Shown here one piece after another: positions 41,441 through 51,267 of a DNA stretch of 64,000 bases. The stretch covers positions 620,001 through 684,000 of the forward strand of contig NZ_JAWLVI010000001.1 of NCBI RefSeq assembly GCF_033100795.1, written 5' to 3'. Below the pieces are notes generated by a model. The model saw nothing but the letters and a program-made list of their open reading frames with translations, was not told the DNA's origin and ran no database searches. Numbering within the stretch: position 1 is the first letter of the stretch; each line of letters begins with the position of its first letter. Origin of the DNA: Pseudothioclava sp033100795. GTDB taxonomy: Bacteria > Pseudomonadota > Alphaproteobacteria > Rhodobacterales > Rhodobacteraceae. Made by a program: the position numbers and the translations under genes.

Positions 41441-42286
41441 CTAGAGGCTCCGGGTCGAGAAGGTATCGCAGGCCGCAACCTCGCCATCGCGGAAGCCGCG
41501 GGCGAACCAGTCCTGCCGCTGCGCCGAGGTGCCATGCGTAAAGCTGTCGGGCATCGGACGGCGGCCCGCGTTGCGCTGAAGCGTATCGTCACCGATCCGC
41601 TCGGCTGCGTTCATCGCCTCGGCGACATCGCCCTCTTCCAGCGTGTCGAAAATCTCGGCGGCGTTGCGCGCCCAGACACCGGACAGGCAATCGGCCTGCA
41701 ACTCGATACGCACCGAGAGGTTATTGCTCTCGGCCTCGGACGAGCGCGCGCGGATCGCGTTCACCTTTGACAAAATCCCAAGCTCGTCTTGCACATGATG
41801 CGCAACCTCATGGGCAACCACATAGGCCGCAGCAAAATCGCCCGAGGCACCAAGCTGTTGCGACAGCGTGGTGAAAAAACCGGTATCCAGATAGACCTTT
41901 TTATCGCCCGGACAATAGAACGGCCCCGTCGCCCCCGAGGCATTGCCGCAGGCCGATGGCGTCACCTGCGAGAACAGCACCAGCGTCACCGGATTATAGC
42001 TGCGGCCAAGCTGTTCGTCGAACACACCCGCCCAGACCTCTTCGGTATCAGCCAGCGTGACCGAGACGAAATCACCCATCGCGCGCTCCTGCTGCGAGAG
42101 CGCGCCCGAGGTCTCGACCGCCAGACCACCACCATCCAGAAGCGGCGTCACATCGACCCCAAGGAAATAGCCGATCAGCAGAACCGCCACGACCCCCACG
42201 CCGGTAATACCTCCGGCCCGACCAACCCGGCGCGCACCACGACGATCCTCGATATTGGCGCTCTTGCGCCGCCCTTGCCATTTCAT
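41441..42286 (-). CDS. YpfJ-type putative neutral zinc metallopeptidase
   Basis: This 281-residue membrane-anchored protein has a basic N-terminus, one hydrophobic segment at about 25-45, and an outward domain with the zinc site HEVAHHVQ at about 156-163. ELQADCLSGVWA supplies the third ligand region. FYCPGDKKVYLDTGFF precedes it, as in YpfJ. The ATG at 42286 has GGAGG upstream. Activity of the family is not well established. It lies just upstream of tRNA-Leu on the same strand. Confidence 0.88.
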   Translation of the reverse strand: MKWQGRRKSANIEDRRGARRVGRAGGITGVGVVAVLLIGYFLGVDVTPLLDGGGLAVETSGALSQQERAMGDFVSVTLADTEEVWAGVFDEQLGRSYNPVTLVLFSQVTPSACGNASGATGPFYCPGDKKVYLDTGFFTTLSQQLGASGDFAAAYVVAHEVAHHVQDELGILSKVNAIRARSSEAESNNLSVRIELQADCLSGVWARNAAEIFDTLEEGDVAEAMNAAERIGDDTLQRNAGRRPMPDSFTHGTSAQRQDWFARGFRDGEVAACDTFSTRSL

Positions 42287-42417
42287 GGCCCTGCCCTCCA
42301 CCTGTCCGACCATTAGTTAACGCGACCGTGAAGGCAGGGACAATCCTTTTCGCGCTCGGGCCTTGACGCGGGCAGACGCTCGGCCCAAACCAGCGCAAGA
42401 CACAAGGGACAGGCCGG

Positions 42418-42996
42418 ATGATGCGCAATCTTTACGACTGGACGATGAATTTTGCGCGCCACCGTCACGCGATGTGGGCGCTGGCGATTGTCGCCTTTAT
42501 CGAAAGCTCGGTCTTTCCGATCCCGCCCGATGTGCTGATTATCCCGATGGTGATTGCCGCGCCGCACAAGGCCTGGCGCATCGCGGCCGTGGCGACCTTG
42601 GCGTCGGTTCTGGGTGGCTGTCTGGGCTATGTGATCGGCGCGGGCTTTATGGAGACACTCGGCCAGCCGATCCTTGAGTTCTACGGCAAAGCCGACAAGT
42701 TCGACGCGCTCGCCGCGCGCTTTAACGAGATCGGCGGATGGGCGGTGCTGATCGCGGGCATCACGCCCTTCCCCTATAAGGTCATCACGATCTTCTCGGG
42801 CGTGACGAACCTCTCTTTCCCGCTGTTTTTGGGGATTTCGGTTATCGCCCGCGCGCTGCGGTTCTTTATCGTCGCGGGGCTTTTGTGGAAATTCGGCGCG
42901 CCGATCCGCGATTTCATCGAGCGCCGTCTGGGTGTTATCCTGTCGGTCTCGCTGGTGGTATTCATCGCCGGTTTCTATGCTGTGAGGTATCTCTGA
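42418..42996 (+). CDS. YqaA-like VTT-domain membrane protein
   Basis: This 192-residue polytopic membrane protein is of the YqaA branch of the DedA/VTT superfamily. FIESSVFPIPPDVLIIPMVI near residue 30 and the GITPFPYKVITIFSGVTNLS re-entrant segment are characteristic. An alternative start one codon downstream (42421) is possible. It is followed after one base by dsbB, a pairing that suggests co-expression for envelope functions. Confidence 0.86.
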   Translation: MMRNLYDWTMNFARHRHAMWALAIVAFIESSVFPIPPDVLIIPMVIAAPHKAWRIAAVATLASVLGGCLGYVIGAGFMETLGQPILEFYGKADKFDALAARFNEIGGWAVLIAGITPFPYKVITIFSGVTNLSFPLFLGISVIARALRFFIVAGLLWKFGAPIRDFIERRLGVILSVSLVVFIAGFYAVRYL

Positions 42997-42997
42997 T

Positions 42998-43480
42998 ATG
43001 CTGACGCGTCTGACCCCGAAAATGCTGATCGCGCTGGCTGCGGGTGGCTCGGTTTCCGTGCTGATCGGCGCGCTGATCTTTCAGGCGATCGGCTATGCGC
43101 CGTGCGATCTGTGCATCTTGCAGCGCTGGCCGCATCTGGCGGCGGCGATTATCGGGGGCGCGATGCTGATCTTCTCGTTGCCGCGGATTTTCGCGCTACT
43201 TGGCGCGGCGGCGGCGGCGGCCACGGGCGTTCTTGGCATCTATCACTCGGGCGTCGAGCGGCATATTTTCGCCGGTCCCGATACCTGCACCTCGAACGGT
43301 GTGGGCGGGCTCTCGGTCGATGACCTGATGGCCCAGATCAACGGCGCACCGCTGATCCGCTGCGACGAAATCGTCTGGGACATCTTCGGCATCACCATGC
43401 CCAACCTCAACGCATTGGCGTCTTTTGCCTTTGTCGCGCTTTGGATCTGGGCATTCGCGGCGGCAAAGCGCGCCGCCTGA
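42998..43480 (+). CDS. dsbB: Disulfide bond formation protein B
   Basis: This 160-residue inner-membrane protein reoxidises DsbA and passes electrons to quinones. It has four hydrophobic segments. The first periplasmic Cys pair is CDLC at about 36-39; the second is Cys98 (DTCTSNG) and Cys120 (IRCDEI) in the larger loop. The length is typical. No dsbA is in the window. Confidence 0.92.
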   Translation: MLTRLTPKMLIALAAGGSVSVLIGALIFQAIGYAPCDLCILQRWPHLAAAIIGGAMLIFSLPRIFALLGAAAAAATGVLGIYHSGVERHIFAGPDTCTSNGVGGLSVDDLMAQINGAPLIRCDEIVWDIFGITMPNLNALASFAFVALWIWAFAAAKRAA

Positions 43481-43545
43481 CGGGTGGTTTTCCACAAGAA
43501 ATCAGGTGAAATCCTCGAAAGGCCCAGATTGCGAGGCCTTATTCA

Positions 43546-43575
43546 TTGCACCCCATCGGTTGGCTGGGCTATAAC
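43546..43575 (+). promoter_or_regulatory. Probable sigma-70-type promoter of gyrA
   Basis: TTGCAC (43546-43551) and TATAAC (43570-43575) are separated by 18 bases, and the start codon lies 36 bases past the -10 box. Spacing and sequence fit a housekeeping promoter. Confidence 0.55.
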
Positions 43576-43610
43576 CCCTCACAACAATATCTAGCAGTGC
43601 GAGAGCCCGC

Positions 43611-46367
<2,757 letters not shown>

Positions 46368-46378
46368 GAACCGTCAAG

Positions 46379-46404
46379 CCGCCAGCCCTCGCGCTGGCGG
46401 TTTT
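46379..46404 (+). terminator. Rho-independent terminator of gyrA
   Basis: The stem CCGCCAGC / GCTGGCGG with a 6-base loop is followed by TTTTCG, 12 bases after the gyrA stop. Confidence 0.83.
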
Positions 46405-46443
46405 CGTTTGGCGGGCCTTTTCAACGGCCCTGCCCTCGTCTAG

Positions 46444-47793
46444 ATGAGCGCCATGACGAACAAGCTTCATATCATCGGTGGCGGCATGGCCGGTTCCGAA
46501 GCCGCGTGGCAAGCCGCTCAGGCGGGCGTGCCGGTTGTAATCCATGAGATGCGCCCCGAGGTTGGCACCTTCGCGCACCAGACCGGCAATTTCGCCGAGA
46601 TGGTCTGCTCGAACTCGTTCCGCTCGGACGACCACGAACAAAACGCCGTCGGGCTTTTGCACTGGGAGATGGGCGCGGCCAACGGCCTGTTGATGGAGAC
46701 CGCGCGCAAGCACCGCCTGCCCGCTGGTGGCGCGCTGGCCGTCGACCGTGACGCCTTTTCCGCCGACGTGACGGCGCGCCTGCGGGCGCATCCGCTGATC
46801 TCGGTCGAAGACGGCGAGATCACCAAGCTGCCGACGGATGGTAACTGGATCATCGCGACGGGGCCGCTGACCTCGGGCGCGCTGGCCGAAAGCATCCGTG
46901 CCGCGACCCATGCCGAGAGCCTTGCGTTTTTCGACGCTATCGCCCCCATCGTCTATACCGAGAGCATCGATATGGACATCGCGTGGCGCCAGTCGCGCTA
47001 TGACAAGGGCGAGACCGAGGAAGAGCAGAAAGCCTATCTCAACTGCCCGATGACCAAGCCGCAATACGAGGCCTTCATCGACGCCCTTCTGGCCGCCGAC
47101 AAGACCGAGTTCCACGAGGGCGAAACGGCCGGTTATTTCGATGGCTGCCTGCCGATCGAGGTGATGGCCGAGCGCGGGCGCGACACGCTGCGCTATGGCC
47201 CGATGAAGCCGATCGGCCTGACGAACGCGCATAAGCCCGAGGAAAAGGCCTATGCTGTGGTGCAGCTTCGCCGCGATAACGCCTTGGGAACGCTGTATAA
47301 TATCGTCGGCTTCCAGACCAAGATGAAATACGGTGCCCAAACCGAGGTCTTACGCATGATCCCCGGCCTTGAGAATGCGAGCTTTGCGCGCTTGGGTGGT
47401 ATCCACCGCAATACCTTCATCAACTCGCCTACCCTGCTTGATGACCATATGCGACTGAAATCGCAGATGAATATTCGCTTCGCGGGGCAGATCACCGGCG
47501 TCGAAGGCTATGTCGAAAGCGCCGCGATGGGACTTTTGGCGGGCCGGATGGCAGCGGCCGAGATCAAGGGCAAAGACCTGCCGCCGCCGCCATTTACCAC
47601 AGCGATGGGTGCGCTGGTCAACCACATCACCGGCGGGGCCGAGGCTAAAACCTTCCAGCCGATGAATGTGAATTTCGGGCTCTTCCCGCCGATTGACGCC
47701 AAGGGCGGTCGCAAGGGTCGGAAGGTGCGCTACAAAGCCTATACCGACCGCGCAAAAAGTGATTTTCAAGAATGGCTTGCAGCGCAAAACTAA
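46444..47793 (+). CDS. trmFO: Methylenetetrahydrofolate--tRNA-(uracil-5-)-methyltransferase TrmFO
   Basis: This 449-residue FAD enzyme uses methylene-THF to methylate U54 of tRNA. The FAD motif IIGGGMAGSEAAWQ is at the N-terminus, followed by FAEMVCSNSFRSDD. QLRRDNALGTLYNIVGFQTK and the C-terminal NFGLFPPI complete the family pattern. The start could be 46444 or the ATG at 46453. Its 3' end overlaps gluQ by 22 bases, so both are co-translated. Confidence 0.94.
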   Translation: MSAMTNKLHIIGGGMAGSEAAWQAAQAGVPVVIHEMRPEVGTFAHQTGNFAEMVCSNSFRSDDHEQNAVGLLHWEMGAANGLLMETARKHRLPAGGALAVDRDAFSADVTARLRAHPLISVEDGEITKLPTDGNWIIATGPLTSGALAESIRAATHAESLAFFDAIAPIVYTESIDMDIAWRQSRYDKGETEEEQKAYLNCPMTKPQYEAFIDALLAADKTEFHEGETAGYFDGCLPIEVMAERGRDTLRYGPMKPIGLTNAHKPEEKAYAVVQLRRDNALGTLYNIVGFQTKMKYGAQTEVLRMIPGLENASFARLGGIHRNTFINSPTLLDDHMRLKSQMNIRFAGQITGVEGYVESAAMGLLAGRMAAAEIKGKDLPPPPFTTAMGALVNHITGGAEAKTFQPMNVNFGLFPPIDAKGGRKGRKVRYKAYTDRAKSDFQEWLAAQN

Positions 47794-48614
47794 AGCGGAC
47801 ACGCTTTGCCCCGTCACCGACGGGGCCGCTGCATCTTGGCCATGCGATGGCGGCAATTGTCGCCTTTGAACGCGCCGATCCGGGCGAGTTTCTGCTGCGG
47901 ATCGAAGACCTTGACCAGTCTCGCGCCCGCCCGCATTGGGAAGCGCAGATATACGACGATCTGGCTTGGCTTGGGCTAGGCTGGCAAACGCCGGTCATCC
48001 GCCAATCCGAGCGCTTGAATATATACGCGCAAGCCATTGATAAATTGTCCGAACTTGGCCTGACCTATCATTGCTCCTGCACCCGCGCCGACATCCGCGC
48101 CGCGCTGGCTGCCCCGCAAGAAGGCGCGCCGATCCTTGGGCCGGACGGGCTTGTCTACCCCGGCACCTGCCGCGGAAAAACAAGCGGCGACACAATCCGC
48201 CTTGATATGGCCCGCGCGCTGGATCACCTGAAGGGTCGCACGCTGTCTTTCGAGGAAAGCGGGACGCAGGCAGGCTATTACACCGCAACTGAAGACTGGC
48301 TTCTAACCCATTGCGGAGACGTCGTTCTTTCGCGCAAAGACATGGGCGCGGCCTATCATCTAGCAGTGGTGATCGACGACGCAGCGCAGGGCATTACCGA
48401 GGTCACGCGCGGCGAAGACCTGTTCGAGGCGACCTTCATCCACGTGCTTGTGCAAGCGCTCCTAGAACTGCCGACGCCGCAGTATCACCATCACCGATTG
48501 GTGCGCGACGAGGCTGGCAAGCGGCTGGCCAAGCGTGATGACGCCCGAGCGATCGCCACCTATCGCGCCGAGGGCGCCTCGCCCGCCGACATTCGCAAGA
48601 TGATCGGGTTTTAG
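47772..48614 (+). CDS. gluQ: Glutamyl-Q tRNA(Asp) synthetase
   Basis: This 280-residue paralogue of the GluRS catalytic domain, without an anticodon-binding domain, attaches Glu to queuosine-34 of tRNA-Asp. The class I motif RFAPSPTGPLHLGHA is at about 11-25. A zinc site is formed by CSC at about 96-98, with YPGTC further on. GKRLAKRDDA stands for the KMSKS loop. The start lies inside trmFO, and the stop overlaps the converging hisI stop. Confidence 0.9.
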   Translation: MACSAKLKRTRFAPSPTGPLHLGHAMAAIVAFERADPGEFLLRIEDLDQSRARPHWEAQIYDDLAWLGLGWQTPVIRQSERLNIYAQAIDKLSELGLTYHCSCTRADIRAALAAPQEGAPILGPDGLVYPGTCRGKTSGDTIRLDMARALDHLKGRTLSFEESGTQAGYYTATEDWLLTHCGDVVLSRKDMGAAYHLAVVIDDAAQGITEVTRGEDLFEATFIHVLVQALLELPTPQYHHHRLVRDEAGKRLAKRDDARAIATYRAEGASPADIRKMIGF

Positions 48615-48973
48615 CCAGCCATCGGCGCCATGATCTCGACCTCGTCGCCCGCGCGTACCGCCGTATAAAAGCACGAGCGGCGGTTGGTGTGGCAGGCCGG
48701 TCCGATTTGGTCGACCTGCATCAGCAGGCAGTCGCGGTCGCAATCCACCCGCAGTTCGATCAGCTTTTGCACATGCCCCGAGCTTTCCCCCTTGGCCCAG
48801 AAACTTTGCCGCGAGCGCGACCAATATGTCACCTGCCCCGTTTCCAGCGTGCGCCGCAGGCTTTCGGCGTTCATCCACGCCATCATCAGCACCTCGCCCG
48901 AGGCAGCGTCCTGCGCAATCGCGGGGATCAGACCATTCGCGTCGTATTTCAAAGTGCTGGGATCGAAGGACAT
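48611..48973 (-). CDS. hisI: Phosphoribosyl-AMP cyclohydrolase
   Basis: This 120-residue metalloenzyme opens the purine ring of PR-AMP in histidine synthesis. VLMMAWMNAESLRRTLETG, YWSRSRQSFWAKGESSGH and the metal-binding VDCDRDCLLMQVDQIGPACH are diagnostic. The ATG at 48973 removes an implausible Cys- and Arg-rich extension. There is no HisE domain, as is normal in alphaproteobacteria. It stands alone here, away from other his genes. Confidence 0.95.
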   Translation of the reverse strand: MSFDPSTLKYDANGLIPAIAQDAASGEVLMMAWMNAESLRRTLETGQVTYWSRSRQSFWAKGESSGHVQKLIELRVDCDRDCLLMQVDQIGPACHTNRRSCFYTAVRAGDEVEIMAPMAG

Positions 48974-49034
48974 CGGTTCTTTCCTTTTTCTGGCGCGCCC
49001 CCTATCTACGCTGCAACACCGATAAGGAAAAGAC

Positions 49035-49466
49035 ATGAGCGACTCCGATCTGATGAAGCTCTATTCGCAGCGTATTCTTGCGCTGGCTGCCGATATGCCG
49101 CTGACCGAGCCGCTGCCCGCGCCCGATATGCAGGCAGAGGCGCGCGCGCCGCTGTGTGGCTCGACGATCAAGGTGCAGCTTGCGGTTCAGGACGGGCGCA
49201 TCACGGGCTACGCGCAAGAGGTGCACGCCTGTGCGCTTGGGCAGGCATCGGCCTCGGTGTTCGGCGCCCGCGTGATCGGCTGCACGCGCGCGCAGGTGGC
49301 GCAATTACGCGATGAGTTAGAGGCGATGCTCAAAGGCGGCCCCGTGCCCGCCGCGCCCTTCGGGGATTACGAAGTTCTGACCGCTGCGCGCGACTATCCG
49401 AACCGCCACGCCTCGATCCTTTTGCCGCCAACGGCGGTGCTAAAAGCCTGGCCCGACCCCAGTTAA
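49035..49466 (+). CDS. Fe-S cluster assembly scaffold-like protein (SufU/IscU family)
   Basis: This 143-residue protein has the IscU fold pattern: PLCGSTIKVQL with Cys41, HACALGQASASV with Cys66, and a later Cys81 (VIGCTRAQ). The usual Asp after the first CG is Ser here, and the spacing of the third Cys differs from IscU, so a full scaffold role is uncertain. It diverges from hisI across about 60 bases. No other suf or isc genes are near. Confidence 0.75.
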   Translation: MSDSDLMKLYSQRILALAADMPLTEPLPAPDMQAEARAPLCGSTIKVQLAVQDGRITGYAQEVHACALGQASASVFGARVIGCTRAQVAQLRDELEAMLKGGPVPAAPFGDYEVLTAARDYPNRHASILLPPTAVLKAWPDPS

Positions 49467-49519
49467 CCCTCCTGAAACTCCGATCTGCCATCCTGCCTGC
49501 GGCGTTTACCGGAGGCGAC

Positions 49520-50947
49520 ATGAACGATCTTTCTCAACGGCCTGACCTTGCTGCGGAAAAGGTCGATGCGGTCGACACCTCGCAGATCATCGACTCAGTC
49601 GCGCAAGAGGCTCTTCATCTTGGACGCGACATTGTCGAGATTGCGGCGGCGCTCGATTCCCTCAGCGTCGCGACCGAAATACAACTTTCCCTGCTCGAAG
49701 AGTCGAAAGCTGCTGCCCAAACCGCGCAAAACGCAAATGCCGATGTCCGGCGCGACGCGGATGCCGTTTCCAGCACACTGAACGAGACATTTCAGGCCGT
49801 GGCACAAAGTGTCGCGAAAATGCGCGAGACCGGTGAAAACGCGCGCAAGATCGCGGCCTGGGTCCAGTCCGTCGTGCAGCGCATGGCTGAGGTTACGGAC
49901 ACGCTGAGCACCGTGCAGGATGAGAACTCTGAAATCCGTTCGATTGCCAAGCAGATCAACATTCTCGCCATCAACGCCAAGATCGAGGCGGTGCGGGCGG
50001 GCAATGCCGGACGCGGCTTTGCCGTGGTGGCCGAAGCGATCAACGAGCTATCGCAAAACACCGGTCGCGCGGCCGAGGGGATCGGTTCTGCCGTCACCGG
50101 CCTGACCGCAGGCATCCGCGAAATGCGCGCAGAGGCCGAGACAATCTCGACGAACGCGGCAAATGTGCTGACCTCGGCTGGTGAAACCGATCAGGCAATG
50201 AGCCGGATGACCGGCACCGTCGAACAGATGCAAACGGCGGTCGAGGCAATCACAACACACGCCGAGCAGGTGCGGCAAGCCAATACCCGCTTCGCCCCTG
50301 CCTTTGAACGGATGGCCCACGCGACCGAGGAAACGGTCGGGCAAATCCATTCCGCGCAACGCCGCACCAATGCGCTGATCGCTTCGGGGGAGACCATCGT
50401 CCAGCATTCCGTCTCGATGGGCGGGTCGATCGACGACAGCACCATGATCGACTTCGTGCAGGAAAAAGCCGCCGAAATCGCCGCTGTCTTCGAAAATGCC
50501 ATCGCCTCTGGCCGCATCAGCGAGACGCAGCTTTTCAACTATCACTACACACCCATTGTAAATTCCAATCCCAAGCAGGTGATGGCGCCTTTCACGCGCC
50601 TCACCGACGAGGTATTGCCCCCCATTCAGGAAAAGATGCTGAGTTTCGACCCGCGGATCGCCTTTTGCGCTGCGGTCGATGTGAACGGCTACCTGCCGAC
50701 CCACAACATGAAATTCTCCAGGCCGCAGGGACCGGACCCCGCATGGAATGCCGCCAATTGCCGGAACCGCCGGATATTCGACGATCGGGTCGGGGCGAAG
50801 GCCGGAAAATCGACCGCCCCGTTCGTGCTGCAGATCTATCGCCGCGACATGGGGGGTGGGACTTTCGTTCTTATGAAGGATCTCTCGGCCCCGATCCGGG
50901 TCGCGGGGCGCCATTGGGGCGGGTTGCGGATCGGCTATAAGTTCTGA
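49520..50947 (+). CDS. Soluble methyl-accepting chemotaxis protein with C-terminal sensor domain
   Basis: This 475-residue cytoplasmic transducer has no membrane segment. Long coiled-coil helices (about 40-310) contain the signalling tip with INILAINAKIEAVRAGNAGR at about 147-166, which binds CheA and CheW. The C-terminal domain (about 320-475) has DVNGYLPTHN and RHWGGLRIGYKF, a PAS/Cache-like ligand-binding region found after the signalling region in some alphaproteobacterial transducers. No che genes are nearby. It is followed by a terminator that belongs to the opposite strand. Confidence 0.85.
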   Translation: MNDLSQRPDLAAEKVDAVDTSQIIDSVAQEALHLGRDIVEIAAALDSLSVATEIQLSLLEESKAAAQTAQNANADVRRDADAVSSTLNETFQAVAQSVAKMRETGENARKIAAWVQSVVQRMAEVTDTLSTVQDENSEIRSIAKQINILAINAKIEAVRAGNAGRGFAVVAEAINELSQNTGRAAEGIGSAVTGLTAGIREMRAEAETISTNAANVLTSAGETDQAMSRMTGTVEQMQTAVEAITTHAEQVRQANTRFAPAFERMAHATEETVGQIHSAQRRTNALIASGETIVQHSVSMGGSIDDSTMIDFVQEKAAEIAAVFENAIASGRISETQLFNYHYTPIVNSNPKQVMAPFTRLTDEVLPPIQEKMLSFDPRIAFCAAVDVNGYLPTHNMKFSRPQGPDPAWNAANCRNRRIFDDRVGAKAGKSTAPFVLQIYRRDMGGGTFVLMKDLSAPIRVAGRHWGGLRIGYKF

Positions 50948-50977
50948 AAAAACGCCGCCATCCGATGGATGGCGGCG
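50946..50977 (-). terminator. Rho-independent terminator of the microprotein gene
   Basis: On the minus strand a perfect 10-pair stem CGCCGCCATC / GATGGCGGCG with a 5-base loop is followed by TTTTTTC. It lies 85 bases past the microprotein stop and faces away from the chemotaxis gene, which shows that a real minus-strand transcript ends here. Confidence 0.9.
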
Positions 50978-51061
50978 CAAGTGCGCGCTTGGGCGACCAA
51001 GGGTCAGGACAGACCGGCCTAAAGGGGACAGGGGCCGGAAACAGCGCGAGGCAGTGAACTC

Positions 51062-51184
51062 TCAGAAAAGACCGGGCAGATAGAGGGCGGCGACAAACGT
51101 CACACAGATCGAAGCCGCGCCCAGAAGATCCAGCAACAGCTGATCGGCTTTCTCGGTGACAATGGTTTTGATGTCGTCTCGCAT
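51062..51184 (-). CDS. 40-residue membrane microprotein, probably LexA-controlled
   Basis: A 40-codon minus-strand gene starts at the ATG at 51184 with a strong ribosome site (GGGAGG, 6 bases upstream). Residues 1-14 are charged (MRDDIKTIVTEKAD); residues 15-40 are almost all hydrophobic, ending ALYLPGLF, one membrane helix. A clean terminator follows at 50946-50977. Upstream, GAAC-N7-GAAC at 51241-51255 matches the LexA box of alphaproteobacteria, and an imperfect GTTG-N7-GTTC lies at 51203-51217. By analogy with Caulobacter SidA, a 29-residue SOS-induced division inhibitor, it may respond to DNA damage. There is no evident sequence similarity to SidA, so this rests on size, topology and control. 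Confidence 0.72.
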   Translation of the reverse strand: MRDDIKTIVTEKADQLLLDLLGAASICVTFVAALYLPGLF

Positions 51185-51202
51185 AATCGCCTCCCGTCTT
51201 TT

Positions 51203-51217
51203 GTTGCCTATTTGTTC
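51203..51217. promoter_or_regulatory. Imperfect second LexA-type site GTTG-N7-GTTC
   Basis: One mismatch to GTTC-N7-GTTC, 19-33 bases upstream of the microprotein start codon. It may be a secondary LexA contact or chance. Confidence 0.35.
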
Positions 51218-51240
51218 TCATTTATTTCATGCCATGTAAA

Positions 51241-51255
51241 GAACTTTTTAAGAAC
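51241..51255. promoter_or_regulatory. LexA (SOS) box GAAC-N7-GAAC
   Basis: This perfect match to the alphaproteobacterial LexA motif (GTTC-N7-GTTC on the other strand, established in Rhodobacter) lies 57-71 bases upstream of the microprotein start and 13 bases past the recG stop. A third GAAC at 51262-51265 extends the repeat with 6-base spacing. The only gene positioned to be controlled is the 40-residue microprotein. Confidence 0.75.
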
Positions 51256-51267
51256 ATTTGAGAACAT

